The notes: generated by a model from the sequence alone, not told the origin. A stretch of DNA of 64,000 bases from Desulfotignum sp. (GCA_018399285.1 JAGYOW010000002.1:82818-146817); one strand, 5' to 3'. Numbered from the stretch's first letter, positions 28,007 through 38,318 are shown. Translations and numbers: made by a program.

Positions 28007-30070
28007 TTAATTGTCATCTTCCTGGCTGCAAAAATATTCAATGGTTTTCTGAGCACAGGTCCGGCAGTATCCGAGTTTGTCATTCATGGTGGTGATCATT
28101 CGGTCATACAGTTTCTGGTTTTCCTCATTGGTCCGGTTGGCCAAAGCGCCCACCAGGGATCCGGCACCGGCGATATCGGATTTCAGACGTACATCGGTAA
28201 TGGCCTTGACCAGTTCCAGGTTATCCATGAAATCATAATTGGGATCCACCGACAATTTCTGGCCATAGATCTTACGGACGGAATTTCTGAAAGACGCCCG
28301 TTGTTCTTCGGTCTTCAGCCCCAGTCGCTCCTCCACATTCTTGATATACCGCTCATCGATTTTCAAGGCTTTCAGTTCACCGGTCTGGGGATCCTTGTAT
28401 TTCCACATCATGTCCGGTCCCAGCTGTTCCGCATCCACACCGATGATCATGTTCACATAATTGAGCACATCCTTTTTTATGGCCAAAGGCTCGTCCATAT
28501 AGGCGTTGAACATTTCAGTCATGATACGTTCCCGGTAAAGGCCTTTGGCTGTTTTAAGATCTTCCATATATTTGGCCCGATCGCCCGGTTCCTGCACATA
28601 ATCCAGCACAGTCCGCTCCAGGGCTTTGAATATATCCAGGGCAAACATGCACTGGCCTTCATTGGTTTCCGATGATTCCAGCAGCAGCTGTACCGCTCTG
28701 CCCAGATTTCGCTGGCCCAGTCCTTTCTGGCCGAATCGTTTGGTGATATCGGTATCCTGATTCAATGTATCAATCAGCTCCGCAAGGGTTTTCAGGCTCT
28801 TTTCGCCGGCTACTTCACCTGCTGCCAGTTTCAATGTCTCGACCGGAGTCAGTTTTTCAGATCTGGGCAGCCGTGTCAGCACCACGGCCACAGAGGCGGC
28901 ATAATTGAGATTGGGGTCCTGATGAAGGATCTCATGGTCTAAAGACCGCTTTACATCCTTGCCGATGGCGTATTCGGTCAGGGTTTTTTGTATTTTGTAA
29001 TCGGTGTTGTGGGCCACATAGCAGATGCGGCAACGGTCTACGATGGGGGCTTCTTCCCGTTCGGACAAAAATGTGTCAAACTCGGAATTATTACTGGTGG
29101 CGATAATCAATGTGTCAATCGGCCATTTGAACCCGTCCAGTTCTATCGTCCGATTCTGGATGACCCCTAGATAAACCTGGACCAGATCTTTTTTGTTCTT
29201 GTAGATTTCATCAGCAAAATGAATCCCGCCGCCCGCCACCCGGGCAAGCGCCCCGCGTCTGAGATCGAACCGGTAGGGGTTGTTGGTATCGGTGATGTGC
29301 AACAGCCTTTGGATGGATTCTTCACCGATCAGGTCCACGGCCGAAGACGTGATTTTGTCTTTGGCCGGGTATTTTCCCGTGATGGTGCCTAAACTTTCGA
29401 TGAGCGGTACCGGCGTAATTTCCACAAATGCGAGCATTTTTTCTATATCATTGTCGCACTGTTCCCGGATCTGGTTCCAGATATAGGCGGAACAGGCTCC
29501 CAGCGGGCGGTATTTGGCATAAATACGTTCGATCTGATGATCCGAGAATTTAAATTTTTTTGCCAGAAATTCCATGGAACGGTCTTTGGTGGTCTCCAGG
29601 CTCATGGCCAGGATCATGGGATCTTCATAGGTCTGGGATTCAATGAACTGAATCTGACCATATCCTCCCACCTGATCCAGATGGGTGAACCGGAAGGTGA
29701 ATTTCTGGTTCTCAGGAATGGATAAAAATTCCCGGTACCGGTCACACAGGTAATCCACAAAAAAGGTTTTGCCGTTTCCCGGCTCGCCCACCAGCACGAA
29801 TGCCATCTCCCTGGACGATCCTCCTTCCGACGCATCCTTGACAAACGATACAAACGCGTTGATTTCGTCATACATGCCCACCAGATGTTTTTTTCCCTGG
29901 CTGAACAGATTGAATTGATACGTGGATTTCCCCTTGACCGTGATTTTCTGAATTCCCGCATCCAGAATCATTCTGGAAACCCCCTGGAAGGCATCTTCAA
30001 ATGCCCTTTTTCCTTTTTTCACTGCATCCACGTGTTCCAGTAAGGCATTCCCCTTTATTTTGGCAGCCAT
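28007..30070 (-). CDS. prkA: PrkA family serine protein kinase / AAA ATPase
   Basis: 687 residues from the ATG at 30070, chosen because GAGGA lies five bases upstream; an in-frame ATG at 30088 is just before that site. Walker A is GEPGNGKTFFVDYL near residues 95-110, and the AAA-type Walker B is GGIHFADEI. The C-terminal PrkA domain ends in a CRTC pair and another Cys (YFCSQ). PrkA proteins have been described as Ser/Thr kinases and also as AAA proteases; the true activity is debated. First gene of the operon, with a strong promoter 79 bases upstream. Confidence 0.92.
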   Translation of the reverse strand: MAAKIKGNALLEHVDAVKKGKRAFEDAFQGVSRMILDAGIQKITVKGKSTYQFNLFSQGKKHLVGMYDEINAFVSFVKDASEGGSSREMAFVLVGEPGNGKTFFVDYLCDRYREFLSIPENQKFTFRFTHLDQVGGYGQIQFIESQTYEDPMILAMSLETTKDRSMEFLAKKFKFSDHQIERIYAKYRPLGACSAYIWNQIREQCDNDIEKMLAFVEITPVPLIESLGTITGKYPAKDKITSSAVDLIGEESIQRLLHITDTNNPYRFDLRRGALARVAGGGIHFADEIYKNKKDLVQVYLGVIQNRTIELDGFKWPIDTLIIATSNNSEFDTFLSEREEAPIVDRCRICYVAHNTDYKIQKTLTEYAIGKDVKRSLDHEILHQDPNLNYAASVAVVLTRLPRSEKLTPVETLKLAAGEVAGEKSLKTLAELIDTLNQDTDITKRFGQKGLGQRNLGRAVQLLLESSETNEGQCMFALDIFKALERTVLDYVQEPGDRAKYMEDLKTAKGLYRERIMTEMFNAYMDEPLAIKKDVLNYVNMIIGVDAEQLGPDMMWKYKDPQTGELKALKIDERYIKNVEERLGLKTEEQRASFRNSVRKIYGQKLSVDPNYDFMDNLELVKAITDVRLKSDIAGAGSLVGALANRTNEENQKLYDRMITTMNDKLGYCRTCAQKTIEYFCSQEDDN

Positions 30071-30148
30071 ATTGTCCTCCCCGGGCATATACAGTGCCAG
30101 ACATCCGCCTGGCGGTGAGTTGAAAAAGATCTTGATCCAGATAAAAAA

Positions 30149-30177
30149 AATATACCAATCTGTGTTTGGGGTGTCAA
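30149..30177 (-). promoter_or_regulatory. Near-consensus sigma-70 promoter of the prkA operon
   Basis: TTGACA (30177-30172), a 17-base spacer and TATATT (30154-30149) on the minus strand. Transcription would start near 30142, with a leader of about 70 bases before the prkA ATG. There is no obvious sigma-54 or sigma-S feature, in contrast to the starvation control known for E. coli yeaGH. Confidence 0.7.
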
Positions 30178-30219
30178 ACGATTTGATCCGAAATAGGAGG
30201 GAAACGCAGGAACCAAAGA

Positions 30220-30948
30220 TTAAGACGGATCGCCTGATTTTTGCAGGGCCAGGATATGGCGGGCCAGCAACAGATCATGGGGGGTGGTCAGCTTGATATT
30301 GGCGGGATCTCCGGGAATAGTTTTGACATTGAACCCGGCATGTTCCATGACCGAAGCATCATCGGTTCCGTCAAACCCGGTTTCAACGGCATGGGTTAAT
30401 GCCTGTGATATCAGATCCAGGCGAAACACCTGAGGCGTCTGTGCCCTGAACATTTGGCTTCGATCCACGGTTTTTACGATTTGCCCCCGGATGTCCACCT
30501 GCTTGAGGGTGTCGGTCACGGGCAGCACCGGGATGCATCCCCCGGTTTTTAGAGCGGCCTGCATGAGCTGATCCATGAGATAATAGGGCACAAAGGGCCG
30601 GACCCCGTCGTGAATGAGCACCAGACATCGTGCCGGATCCCGGACCAGTGCCATGGCCTTGTCAATTCCGTGTTGCACCGACGTCTGGCGATTCTTTCCT
30701 CCGGCAACCAGATGGACATGGCAGGTGAAATGCCGGGGTGTAATCATCTGTGTCCGGCAGACATCCACATCTTTTTCAGGGACCACCAGAATGATCCGGT
30801 CCATGCCGCCATGCCGGTCGAATTGATCCAGGGTCCGGATCAATACCGGCTGTTTATCCAGAACCAGGTATTGTTTTTGGATTTGACCGCCCATGCGCTT
30901 GCCCTGCCCGGCGGCCACAACAACAGGGATGCATTGAATACCGGTCAT
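30220..30948 (-). CDS. ispD: 2-C-methyl-D-erythritol 4-phosphate cytidylyltransferase
   Basis: Third step of the non-mevalonate isoprenoid pathway, joining CTP to methylerythritol phosphate. 242 residues. The nucleotidyl-transferase start VVVAAGQGKRMGGQIQKQYL is typical (AAGxGxRM...KQ), with VLIHDGVRPF and FDGTDDASVME further on. The start at 30948 follows the HPr-domain gene by three bases. IspF, often fused or adjacent, is not present here. Confidence 0.93.
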   Translation of the reverse strand: MTGIQCIPVVVAAGQGKRMGGQIQKQYLVLDKQPVLIRTLDQFDRHGGMDRIILVVPEKDVDVCRTQMITPRHFTCHVHLVAGGKNRQTSVQHGIDKAMALVRDPARCLVLIHDGVRPFVPYYLMDQLMQAALKTGGCIPVLPVTDTLKQVDIRGQIVKTVDRSQMFRAQTPQVFRLDLISQALTHAVETGFDGTDDASVMEHAGFNVKTIPGDPANIKLTTPHDLLLARHILALQKSGDPS

Positions 30949-30951
30949 GAA

Positions 30952-32262
30952 TCAACTCAGGTAGGACAGCTGTTTGGGCAGGGGGATGCCTTTGCCCATA
31001 TGGTCTTCACCATAATTGACATCAGCCAGCACCACCAGATCGTTCAACGCCCTGGAATCACCGGAAAACACCACGGTCTGATAATTTTCTTTTTTGATCT
31101 TTCCCCCGGCCCACTGAATATCCAGCACCGAAGACGCATCAAACCGGTCTTCCCCCACATGCAGAACCACCTCTCCGCCGTAATGCTGGACGATTTTTGC
31201 CACCAGCAGGCTGGGCCTGCTGTGAAACCCCCGGTCCATGGGAATGCTCACCTCTATAGATCCGGTTTCCATGTTCTGGTTCATGATCTGGGATGCCACC
31301 TGTTTTCCGGAGGACAAAAATTTCCATGCGTAAAACAGACAGAAATTTACGGCCCGGTCCAGCAGTACATCCGGATCAATCAGTTCGGCCAGAGACTGTC
31401 TCACCCGCATGTACACATCCTTGAAACCAACGTCATACAGATGGCGTTCATAAAAATGCAACAGACGTCCCATCACCTGAAGGATGTGAAACACAATGGA
31501 AAAATGACTGCGCAGCTGTTCCAGAAGAATATTTTCTTCCTCTGACGGGGTTTTCACCACATAGGAATCAAAAGAGGACTGGATGTTGTGTATCCGCATT
31601 TCAAAGCTGCGGATAATGACCTCGTTGATTTTTTCCGGTACCAGTTTATGAATATCTTTTAAATCATATCGTTCATAAAACGACAGTTGATCAAACGCCT
31701 TGATCACATCCAGAAATTCACTGGAGATTCGGGTCAGATTATTTTTCTGATTGTCCTTGGCCGTAAAGTCATCAATATTGTGATTCAGCTGCTGGGTGGA
31801 GGTAATTCCCGGAAAAAAATTCAGGCTGTACCGGGAACCGGGGATGGTAATTTTCAGCCGACGGGCTTCAGCCAGGATCACCGGGGCCGTCAGTTTCAAG
31901 GAATCCTGAAGAATCTGGAGGGTATCGGTGGCTTCCTGCTTGAACAGGTCCAAAGGATGGCTGCCCAGCCGGTAAAAAGACAGGCGGTTCAGTATATGCC
32001 GCTGGGAATAGCAGGCCAGAGACAAATGCCGGACCAGTGCGCACAATTCCCGATAATACAGCCATTCTGAATTTTTTTTTGCCCCGTGAAAATCCAGAAA
32101 ATCTTCCAGAATATGGGAGTTGGTGATTAGTTTGGAATACAGCTTTTTGGTGAACAGATAGGTGTCATCTTCAATGGAGTCAATGAATCGGATGCATTTG
32201 AGAAAATCAAATGAAAAAATATTGGCTTTTTCCAGAAAGGTAATATCACAGGTATCCATCAT
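30952..32262 (-). CDS. Unknown helical protein with C-terminal HPr-like phosphocarrier domain
   Basis: 436 residues. Residues from about 338 to 430 match the HPr fold: GFHSRPSLLVAKIVQHYGG with His near 347 at the phosphorylation position and Arg two residues on, then DASSVLDIQWAGGK where HPr has the regulatory-serine helix. The first 335 residues are helical, rich in aromatic and charged residues, and belong to no family I know. No other PTS protein is in the window, so the phosphate donor is unknown. Fourth in the order nif3-zinc ribbon-rnpB-this gene-ispD. No strong ribosome-binding site precedes the ATG. Confidence 0.65.
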   Translation of the reverse strand: MMDTCDITFLEKANIFSFDFLKCIRFIDSIEDDTYLFTKKLYSKLITNSHILEDFLDFHGAKKNSEWLYYRELCALVRHLSLACYSQRHILNRLSFYRLGSHPLDLFKQEATDTLQILQDSLKLTAPVILAEARRLKITIPGSRYSLNFFPGITSTQQLNHNIDDFTAKDNQKNNLTRISSEFLDVIKAFDQLSFYERYDLKDIHKLVPEKINEVIIRSFEMRIHNIQSSFDSYVVKTPSEEENILLEQLRSHFSIVFHILQVMGRLLHFYERHLYDVGFKDVYMRVRQSLAELIDPDVLLDRAVNFCLFYAWKFLSSGKQVASQIMNQNMETGSIEVSIPMDRGFHSRPSLLVAKIVQHYGGEVVLHVGEDRFDASSVLDIQWAGGKIKKENYQTVVFSGDSRALNDLVVLADVNYGEDHMGKGIPLPKQLSYLS

Positions 32263-32304
32263 GGTTCACACAATTTTAACAGTTTCAGTCTTCTGGTTTG
32301 GAAA

Positions 32305-32702
<398 letters not shown>

Positions 32703-32707
32703 TCTCT

Positions 32708-33427
32708 TTATTCATCAATATGGTAAAGTATGCGGCTACACTGGGGGCAAGAAATCATCTGGTTCCCCCGTTGCACCTCGATACACAGCTGGGGCGGCAC
32801 ATTCATGAAGCATCCCATACAGGTTTCATTGCTGACCCGGGCCACTGCCTGTCCCTGATTCATTTTGGCAATTCTCCGGAATCGTTTCATCAGAACTGGA
32901 TCCAGAGAATTCCCGATGGATTGCTGCTGTTCTTCCAGCTCACAAAGCCGCTCTTTGTCCCCTGAGGTCTGATCATCTATTTTCGCCTGTTCCGCCTGAA
33001 CCTGCTCTTTGAGCTGTAAGTACTGGGCCTGGGATTCCTTGACTTGAATCTCTGCGGCTTCCCGTTGTTCATACAGCGTCAATACATGATCCTCCAGACT
33101 GTTTTTGCGTTTTTTATTGTCATCCACCTCCCGGAGCAGCACCTGGTATTCCTTGTTGGTTTTGACCATTCTCAAGGTTTCATTGCTTTTGATGATCCGG
33201 TCATTTACCACCTGTATTTCCTGCTCCAGGTCTGTGCATTGCTGCTGAACCTTTTCCAGCGCCAGTTTTTCAGCACCCAGGGCCGATTCAAACGCATTCA
33301 ATCGGGTTGCAAGTTCTTTTTTTTCATTTTCCACTTTTTCCACCTCTTGCCGCAGCCGATTCATTTCCAATTCAATCTTCTGGAGCTGGACCAAGGTGTC
33401 TATCTCTTTTTTCAATGTTTGATTCAT
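32708..33427 (-). CDS. Coiled-coil protein with C4 zinc ribbon
   Basis: 239 residues. Residues 1-175 are almost wholly heptad-like Lys/Glu/Gln-rich coiled coil; the C-terminus has CMGC and CPQC pairs forming a zinc ribbon (CT398-type family). The function is not established; nucleic-acid or chaperone-like roles have been suggested for relatives. AAGGACG is well placed before the ATG. It follows the Nif3-like gene by nine bases, a pairing widespread in bacteria. Confidence 0.85.
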   Translation of the reverse strand: MNQTLKKEIDTLVQLQKIELEMNRLRQEVEKVENEKKELATRLNAFESALGAEKLALEKVQQQCTDLEQEIQVVNDRIIKSNETLRMVKTNKEYQVLLREVDDNKKRKNSLEDHVLTLYEQREAAEIQVKESQAQYLQLKEQVQAEQAKIDDQTSGDKERLCELEEQQQSIGNSLDPVLMKRFRRIAKMNQGQAVARVSNETCMGCFMNVPPQLCIEVQRGNQMISCPQCSRILYHIDE

Positions 33428-33436
33428 AAAACGTCC

Positions 33437-34258
33437 TTATATGGATACAAATGGATCTGTTTCCCCGGCAAATGCCCGGATTTCAATTGAGAATCCTGCC
33501 CGGACAACTGCCTGGTACAACCGGCGGGCCAGCAGATCCTTTGCAATGATTTCCGAAGCAAAATGTCCCACATCGATCAATGCCTTGCCATGGGATTCAA
33601 TCAGACGGGCCTCATGGTACTTGATATCTCCGGTCACATATACGGTGGCATCGGATGCCAGAAATGCGGGAATCAAACTTCCCCCGGAACCTGAACACAC
33701 GGCAATCTCCTGGACAACAAGATCAGGATTCCCCACCACCCGCACCGGTTGCACATTTAGCTGCGATTTGACTTGATCTGCCATCCGGGTCAGAGAAACC
33801 GGTGCCGGCAGTGTTCCGATACGTCCCAGACCGGTCAGGGCAAATGAAGAATCCGGTTCATGATTCTCTGCTTCCAATGCCCGGATGACCGTGATATTCA
33901 GCTGATCAGCCAGATAATCATTCAGCCCGTTTTTTGCCTTGTCCAGGTTGGTATGCGCACAGACGATCGCTATTTTCCGGATGGCGGCCAACGCAATGGC
34001 CAAACCGGGCATCACATTGAAATCAATGGTTTTTTCCGGAGTAATAAACAATGGATGATGGGTCAGAATCATATCCGCTTGCCATTTTTGGGCTGCCTGG
34101 AGCACCGGTATGTCCGGATCAAGCCCGATCAGCACTTTTTGAACCGGCCATTCGGGATTGCCGGCACACAGCCCGCAATTATCCCAGGGTTCTGCCAGAT
34201 GCCATGGGGCAATGTCTGAATCAATCAGGGAAAGGATTTGTTTGACGGTAGGATTCAT
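33437..34258 (-). CDS. Nif3-like dinuclear metal-centre protein (YbgI/DUF34)
   Basis: 273 residues. Metal-binding motifs are THHPLF near 65-70, the CAHTNLD motif near 100 and DVGHFASE near 240, all as in YbgI. The family is reported to act as a GTP cyclohydrolase-like or metal-insertase protein, without a settled role. Co-oriented and adjacent to the zinc-ribbon gene. A strong minus-strand terminator ends about 25 bases upstream of its ATG, leaving almost no room for a promoter between them. Confidence 0.88.
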   Translation of the reverse strand: MNPTVKQILSLIDSDIAPWHLAEPWDNCGLCAGNPEWPVQKVLIGLDPDIPVLQAAQKWQADMILTHHPLFITPEKTIDFNVMPGLAIALAAIRKIAIVCAHTNLDKAKNGLNDYLADQLNITVIRALEAENHEPDSSFALTGLGRIGTLPAPVSLTRMADQVKSQLNVQPVRVVGNPDLVVQEIAVCSGSGGSLIPAFLASDATVYVTGDIKYHEARLIESHGKALIDVGHFASEIIAKDLLARRLYQAVVRAGFSIEIRAFAGETDPFVSI

Positions 34259-34282
34259 GAATTCATCTACCTCAAAACAAAA

Positions 34283-34307
34283 AAAGCGTGGCTGGAGGCC
34301 ACGCTTT
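34283..34307 (-). terminator. Rho-independent terminator after the tRNA gene
   Basis: Perfect 10-bp stem AAAGCGTGGC / GCCACGCTTT with a five-base loop, followed on the minus strand by a T-rich tail (TTTTGTTTTG after the stem). It would end the rpoD/tRNA transcript or act as an attenuator for the Nif3-like gene. Confidence 0.85.
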
Positions 34308-34456
34308 GAAGTTGTCTTACCAGGGTTGTCTTTTCAACAGGCATGTCATGCTGGACCTGCCCCCCTTTTTTTATGTCACTTGTGCTTGATAGTTCATCCA
34401 TAGGGTGTATACCACGGTTCATTTTTTTAGTTTTATGTTTGAATGCCGGATGTGGC

Positions 34457-34533
34457 TGGTGGGCCCACCTGGATTCGAACCAGGGACCGACCGGTTATGA
34501 GCCGGTGGCTCTGCCAAACTGAGCTATAGGCCC
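34457..34533 (-). tRNA. tRNA with CAU anticodon (Ile2 or elongator Met)
   Basis: A complete cloverleaf of 77 nt including an encoded CCA. The acceptor is GGGCCTA pairing with TGGGCCC through one G-U; the anticodon stem CCGGC/GCCGG-type pairing encloses CTCATAA, giving CAU; the T-arm contains GGTTCGAATCC. The GGGCCTA acceptor resembles tRNA-Ile(GAU), which favours lysidine-modified tRNA-Ile2, but elongator Met is not excluded. It lies 62 bases after the rpoD stop on the same strand. Confidence 0.9.
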
Positions 34534-34595
34534 ATTCCTCATGGCAACCAAACAAACTTTATTTATTTATAGTAAACCGTTATACAAGTCAATAT

Positions 34596-36446
34596 TTAAT
34601 TTTCAATAAAGGTCTTCAATTTCTTGCTCCGGGTGGGGTGACGCAGTTTTCTTAATGCTTTGGCCTCGATCTGTCGAATCCGTTCCCGGGTCACAGTAAA
34701 ATCCCGGCCCACTTCTTCCAGTGTATGATCCGATTTTTCCCCGATACCAAACCGCATACGCAGCACTTTTTCCTCCCTGGGTGTCAGTGTGGCCAGAATT
34801 TTTCTGGTCTGTTCCGCCAGACTGAAATCAATGGCCGCTTCGGATGGAATGGAAAATTTCTTGTCTTCAATAAAATCGCCCAGATGGCTGTCCTCTTCCT
34901 CCCCAATAGGCGTTTCCAGAGAAATGGGCTCTTTAGCAATTTTTAACACGCGTCTCACCTTATCAATGGGGATTTCCATTTTTTCGGCAATTTCTTCCGG
35001 AGACGGCTCCTTGCCCATTTCCTGCACCAGATATCTGGAAGTACGGATCAATTTATTGATGGTCTCGATCATATGCACCGGGATCCGTATGGTTCTGGCC
35101 TGATCAGCAATGGCCCGGGTGATTGCCTGACGGATCCACCAGGTGGCATAGGTGGAAAATTTGTATCCCCGACGGTATTCAAACTTGTCCACTGCTTTCA
35201 TCAAACCGATATTGCCTTCCTGGATCAGATCCAGAAACTGCAATCCCCGGTTGGTATATTTTTTGGCAATACTCACCACCAGGCGTAAATTGGCCCGTAC
35301 CAGTTCCCGTTTGGCAAAATCCGCATTTTTCCGCCCTTTGTCAATGCCCTGTGTAATGGCACGCAGATCATCGGCATCTCCTTTGATCAAGGCTTTTTTG
35401 GATGCCACCTGATCCATGACCGCTTGAATATCCTGATGAAGCAGGCGTGCCCGTTCCGGACTCATATCACTTCGGGCCGTGACCCACTGAACGAATTTTT
35501 CCGGATCTGCTGCCTGTTTGAGCATGGTGTCTTTCATCACATTGAAAGTTCGGGCACAGTTTTCCAGCAGCGTATCCACGGTATCGAACCAGACAATGGT
35601 ATTTCGGATGCTTTTTTCAATGGTATCCATGACATTGGATTCAAACCGCCAGCGTTTAAGCTCTTCAAATATCTGTTCTGTGCCTTCGTTGATTTCCTGC
35701 TGCAGTGTCTGATATTTTTTGGTGGATTTTCTCAACTCATAAAGCTGATCCCGCTTTTCCTGATTGGATTCATGAATTTTTCTGATAACAGCAAGGGATT
35801 CCAGAAATTTTTCCTGTTTTGAAGTCTCATCCACCACCCCGTCCCCTTCATCCACATCCCTTAAGACATGTTTGGGTCGCATGGACCGCCGTTCCATTTT
35901 CTTGCCGTACAAAAAAATGGTGTTCAAGGAGATCGGACAATCCAGCATGGCCCTCAGAACATCCCGTTCACCCACTTCGATTTTCTTGGCGATTTCAATC
36001 TCACCTTCCCGGCTTAGAAGTGTGACCATGCCCATCTCTTTGAGATACATCTTGACCGGGTCCGTGACTGCACCAAACTCCATCTCGGCCCGTTCCCGGA
36101 CTGTGGCAAACGGGTCTTTTTTGTCTACTGCCGGCTTTTTCCGTTGTTTTAATTCCTGTCGGAATTTTTCCTTTTTTCCCTTAGCCTTCACCCCGGGCCG
36201 GCCCGGTGATCGGGAATTGACAGGGTTATTTTTAGGAGATTCAAGATCCACCAGGGCGATGCCCAGTTCCTTGAACTGATCCACAATATCTTCGATCTGT
36301 TCCGGGGTTTTTAAGTTGCCGGATATGGCATCATTGATTTCAGAAAAAGAGAGTGTGCCGGCTTTTTTCCCTTTTTCAATGAGTTTTTCCATTTCCGCTT
36401 TACCGATCATCCCGTTTTCTTCGGATGATATTGATTTATCTGCCAT
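34596..36446 (-). CDS. rpoD: Primary RNA polymerase sigma factor RpoD (sigma-70)
   Basis: 616 residues. Region 1.1 is at the N-terminus ([21 protein letters not shown]), with a basic linker and the non-conserved region after it. Region 2 contains [19 protein letters not shown] and [15 protein letters not shown], region 3 [12 protein letters not shown], and region 4.2 is [21 protein letters not shown] near the C-terminus. It directs most transcription, and the TTGACA/TATAAT-like promoters in this window suit it. It follows dnaG by 24 bases, the conserved macromolecular-synthesis order, although no rpsU is upstream. Confidence 0.97.
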   Translation of the reverse strand: MADKSISSEENGMIGKAEMEKLIEKGKKAGTLSFSEINDAISGNLKTPEQIEDIVDQFKELGIALVDLESPKNNPVNSRSPGRPGVKAKGKKEKFRQELKQRKKPAVDKKDPFATVRERAEMEFGAVTDPVKMYLKEMGMVTLLSREGEIEIAKKIEVGERDVLRAMLDCPISLNTIFLYGKKMERRSMRPKHVLRDVDEGDGVVDETSKQEKFLESLAVIRKIHESNQEKRDQLYELRKSTKKYQTLQQEINEGTEQIFEELKRWRFESNVMDTIEKSIRNTIVWFDTVDTLLENCARTFNVMKDTMLKQAADPEKFVQWVTARSDMSPERARLLHQDIQAVMDQVASKKALIKGDADDLRAITQGIDKGRKNADFAKRELVRANLRLVVSIAKKYTNRGLQFLDLIQEGNIGLMKAVDKFEYRRGYKFSTYATWWIRQAITRAIADQARTIRIPVHMIETINKLIRTSRYLVQEMGKEPSPEEIAEKMEIPIDKVRRVLKIAKEPISLETPIGEEEDSHLGDFIEDKKFSIPSEAAIDFSLAEQTRKILATLTPREEKVLRMRFGIGEKSDHTLEEVGRDFTVTRERIRQIEAKALRKLRHPTRSKKLKTFIEN

Positions 36447-36470
36447 AAAACGCCTCCCTAAGGCTAAACG

Positions 36471-38246
36471 TTATTGACCATTATGTAATTGTCGGATTTC
36501 TTGCTGTTTTAATTTCAATAATTGCATCAAGTCTTTGTCACAGCCTATTTCCGCACGTTTGATTTGTTCTGTCAGCCCGCTGTCTTGTTTTTTTCTGATC
36601 CGGATTATCCGCTGAATAATGGCAGTCACAGCATCTTTCAGATCCGTATTGTCATCCATTCCGTCTGCCATGGCCAAGGAGGCCACCATCTCCCGATCCG
36701 CATCTGTTTCCATTTTAGTCATGATCCGGGTGACAAACGCATCCGGCGCCGGATCAGCCTGAACCATGATGCGCCCGATCCGGCATAGCTGTTGAGAATA
36801 AAAATGATCCAGCACCCCGGAGCCTGCCACTTTTGAAATAATTTGGGGCCACTGAAGCATCAGAGACAGCAGCTGCCGCTCCCGGGGATCTGAAGCCAGC
36901 TCAGAATCCGATGGCTCCATATCCGAGTGCCGATCCACAGTTGTCTTGCTTTTGATCACCTGTTCCCGGACTTTTTCCAGTACAGCCGCTTCATCAATGT
37001 TCAAGGTTTCCGCCAGCTCGTTGACATGCAAAGACCGAAGCGCACTGTCCTGAATATCGGCTATATACGGAATTAAATCAGCCAGAACCCGTGCCCGTCC
37101 CGCCACGGAAGATCCATGGGTGTCCATTGCCACCTGCCGCAAGAACGGCATCACCGACCGTGCCCGGGCCGCCAGATCCAGAAATGCATCCGGACCGTGT
37201 TTCAATACAAAAGCATCCGGATCATCACCTTTGGGCAGAATCAGGATCCGAGTGTCCACGCCTTCGTTCAGAAAGGTTTTGATGCTGCGCCGGGCCGCAT
37301 TGATCCCTGCGGCATCCGAATCGAAAACCAGCACCATGGCAGGGGCATATCCTTTGAGAATCCGCACATGTTCAGCGGTCAAGGCGGTGCCCAGGGTGGC
37401 TACCGTGTTTTTGATCCCGTTCTGGAACAAAGTGAGAAAATCAAAATAGCCTTCCACAATATGCACCACCCTTGCATTGCGGCAGTGGGATTTGGCTGCA
37501 TGCAGTCCGTACAGGATCCGGGTTTTGCTGTACACCGGGGTTTCCGGTGAATTCATATATTTGGGCATTTGATCGTCCATGACCCGGCCCCCGAACCCCG
37601 CCACCTGCATGTTGATATCAAAAATGGGAAACATGATCCGGTTACGGAACCGGTCATAAAATCCGGATTGATTCTTTCGAGGAACCACCAGCCCTGAATT
37701 CAGTGCCACCTGCCGGGAGATGCGTGCTTTTTTCAGAAAACCGACCACATTTTCCCATTGATCCACGGAAAAACCCAGGTGAAATTCATCCAGAGTGGCT
37801 GGCGTGATGCCTCTGTTTTCCAGATACTGCCGGGCGGATTGACCGGAAGGTGCATCATGCAGGAGAGCTTCATAATGGGCCATTACCTTTTGATTGACGC
37901 GGAACAGGGTTTCTTTCAATGCCAGTTGTTTTTTTCTGGCCGGATCCAGATGTTGAGTATCGATCACGATATTGTATTTTCTGGCCAGCATTTTGGCGGC
38001 CTCCGGAAAAGACAGTCCGTGATATTTCATCACAAAAGACAGACTGTTTCCCCCGGCACCGCATCCGAAACAGTGAAAAATCTGTTTGGCCGGATTCACC
38101 GAAAACGACGGGGTTTTCTCGGAATGAAACGGGCACAGCCCGAAATAATTCTGGCCGGATTTTTTTAAAATCACCGATTCTGATACGATATCCACTATGT
38201 CGGATGAGTGTAGAATTTCTGAAATTTTTTCTTCAGGAATAAGCAT
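36471..38246 (-). CDS. dnaG: DNA primase
   Basis: 591 residues, making RNA primers at the replication fork. A CHC2 zinc finger (C38, H41, C59, C62) starts the protein, followed by the catalytic TOPRIM core with VEGYFDFLTL and VFDSDAAG, and a C-terminal DnaB-interacting helical region. The ATG at 38246 gives MLIPEEKISEI, matching homologs. Upstream are a promoter and a 13-bp direct repeat with 19-base period. Heads the dnaG-rpoD-tRNA unit. Confidence 0.97.
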   Translation of the reverse strand: MLIPEEKISEILHSSDIVDIVSESVILKKSGQNYFGLCPFHSEKTPSFSVNPAKQIFHCFGCGAGGNSLSFVMKYHGLSFPEAAKMLARKYNIVIDTQHLDPARKKQLALKETLFRVNQKVMAHYEALLHDAPSGQSARQYLENRGITPATLDEFHLGFSVDQWENVVGFLKKARISRQVALNSGLVVPRKNQSGFYDRFRNRIMFPIFDINMQVAGFGGRVMDDQMPKYMNSPETPVYSKTRILYGLHAAKSHCRNARVVHIVEGYFDFLTLFQNGIKNTVATLGTALTAEHVRILKGYAPAMVLVFDSDAAGINAARRSIKTFLNEGVDTRILILPKGDDPDAFVLKHGPDAFLDLAARARSVMPFLRQVAMDTHGSSVAGRARVLADLIPYIADIQDSALRSLHVNELAETLNIDEAAVLEKVREQVIKSKTTVDRHSDMEPSDSELASDPRERQLLSLMLQWPQIISKVAGSGVLDHFYSQQLCRIGRIMVQADPAPDAFVTRIMTKMETDADREMVASLAMADGMDDNTDLKDAVTAIIQRIIRIRKKQDSGLTEQIKRAEIGCDKDLMQLLKLKQQEIRQLHNGQ

Positions 38247-38286
38247 CGCTTCAGGGATGACTCCAAATTGTCAAAAACAGTGTTGC

Positions 38287-38318
38287 TATAAAACCTGAAA
38301 ATAGGTATAAAACCTGAA
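38287..38318. repeat. 13-bp direct repeat at the dnaG promoter
   Basis: TATAAAACCTGAA occurs at 38287-38299 and again at 38306-38318, a period of 19. The copies overlap both the -10 and the spacer of the dnaG-rpoD promoter, so they could be a tandem operator; a simple duplication is the alternative. Confidence 0.5.

Noticed and set aside
34300..34440. 51-codon frame between the tRNA and the nif3-like gene
   Set aside because: No ribosome-binding site, and it ends within the terminator hairpin; treated as a possible leader or sRNA only.
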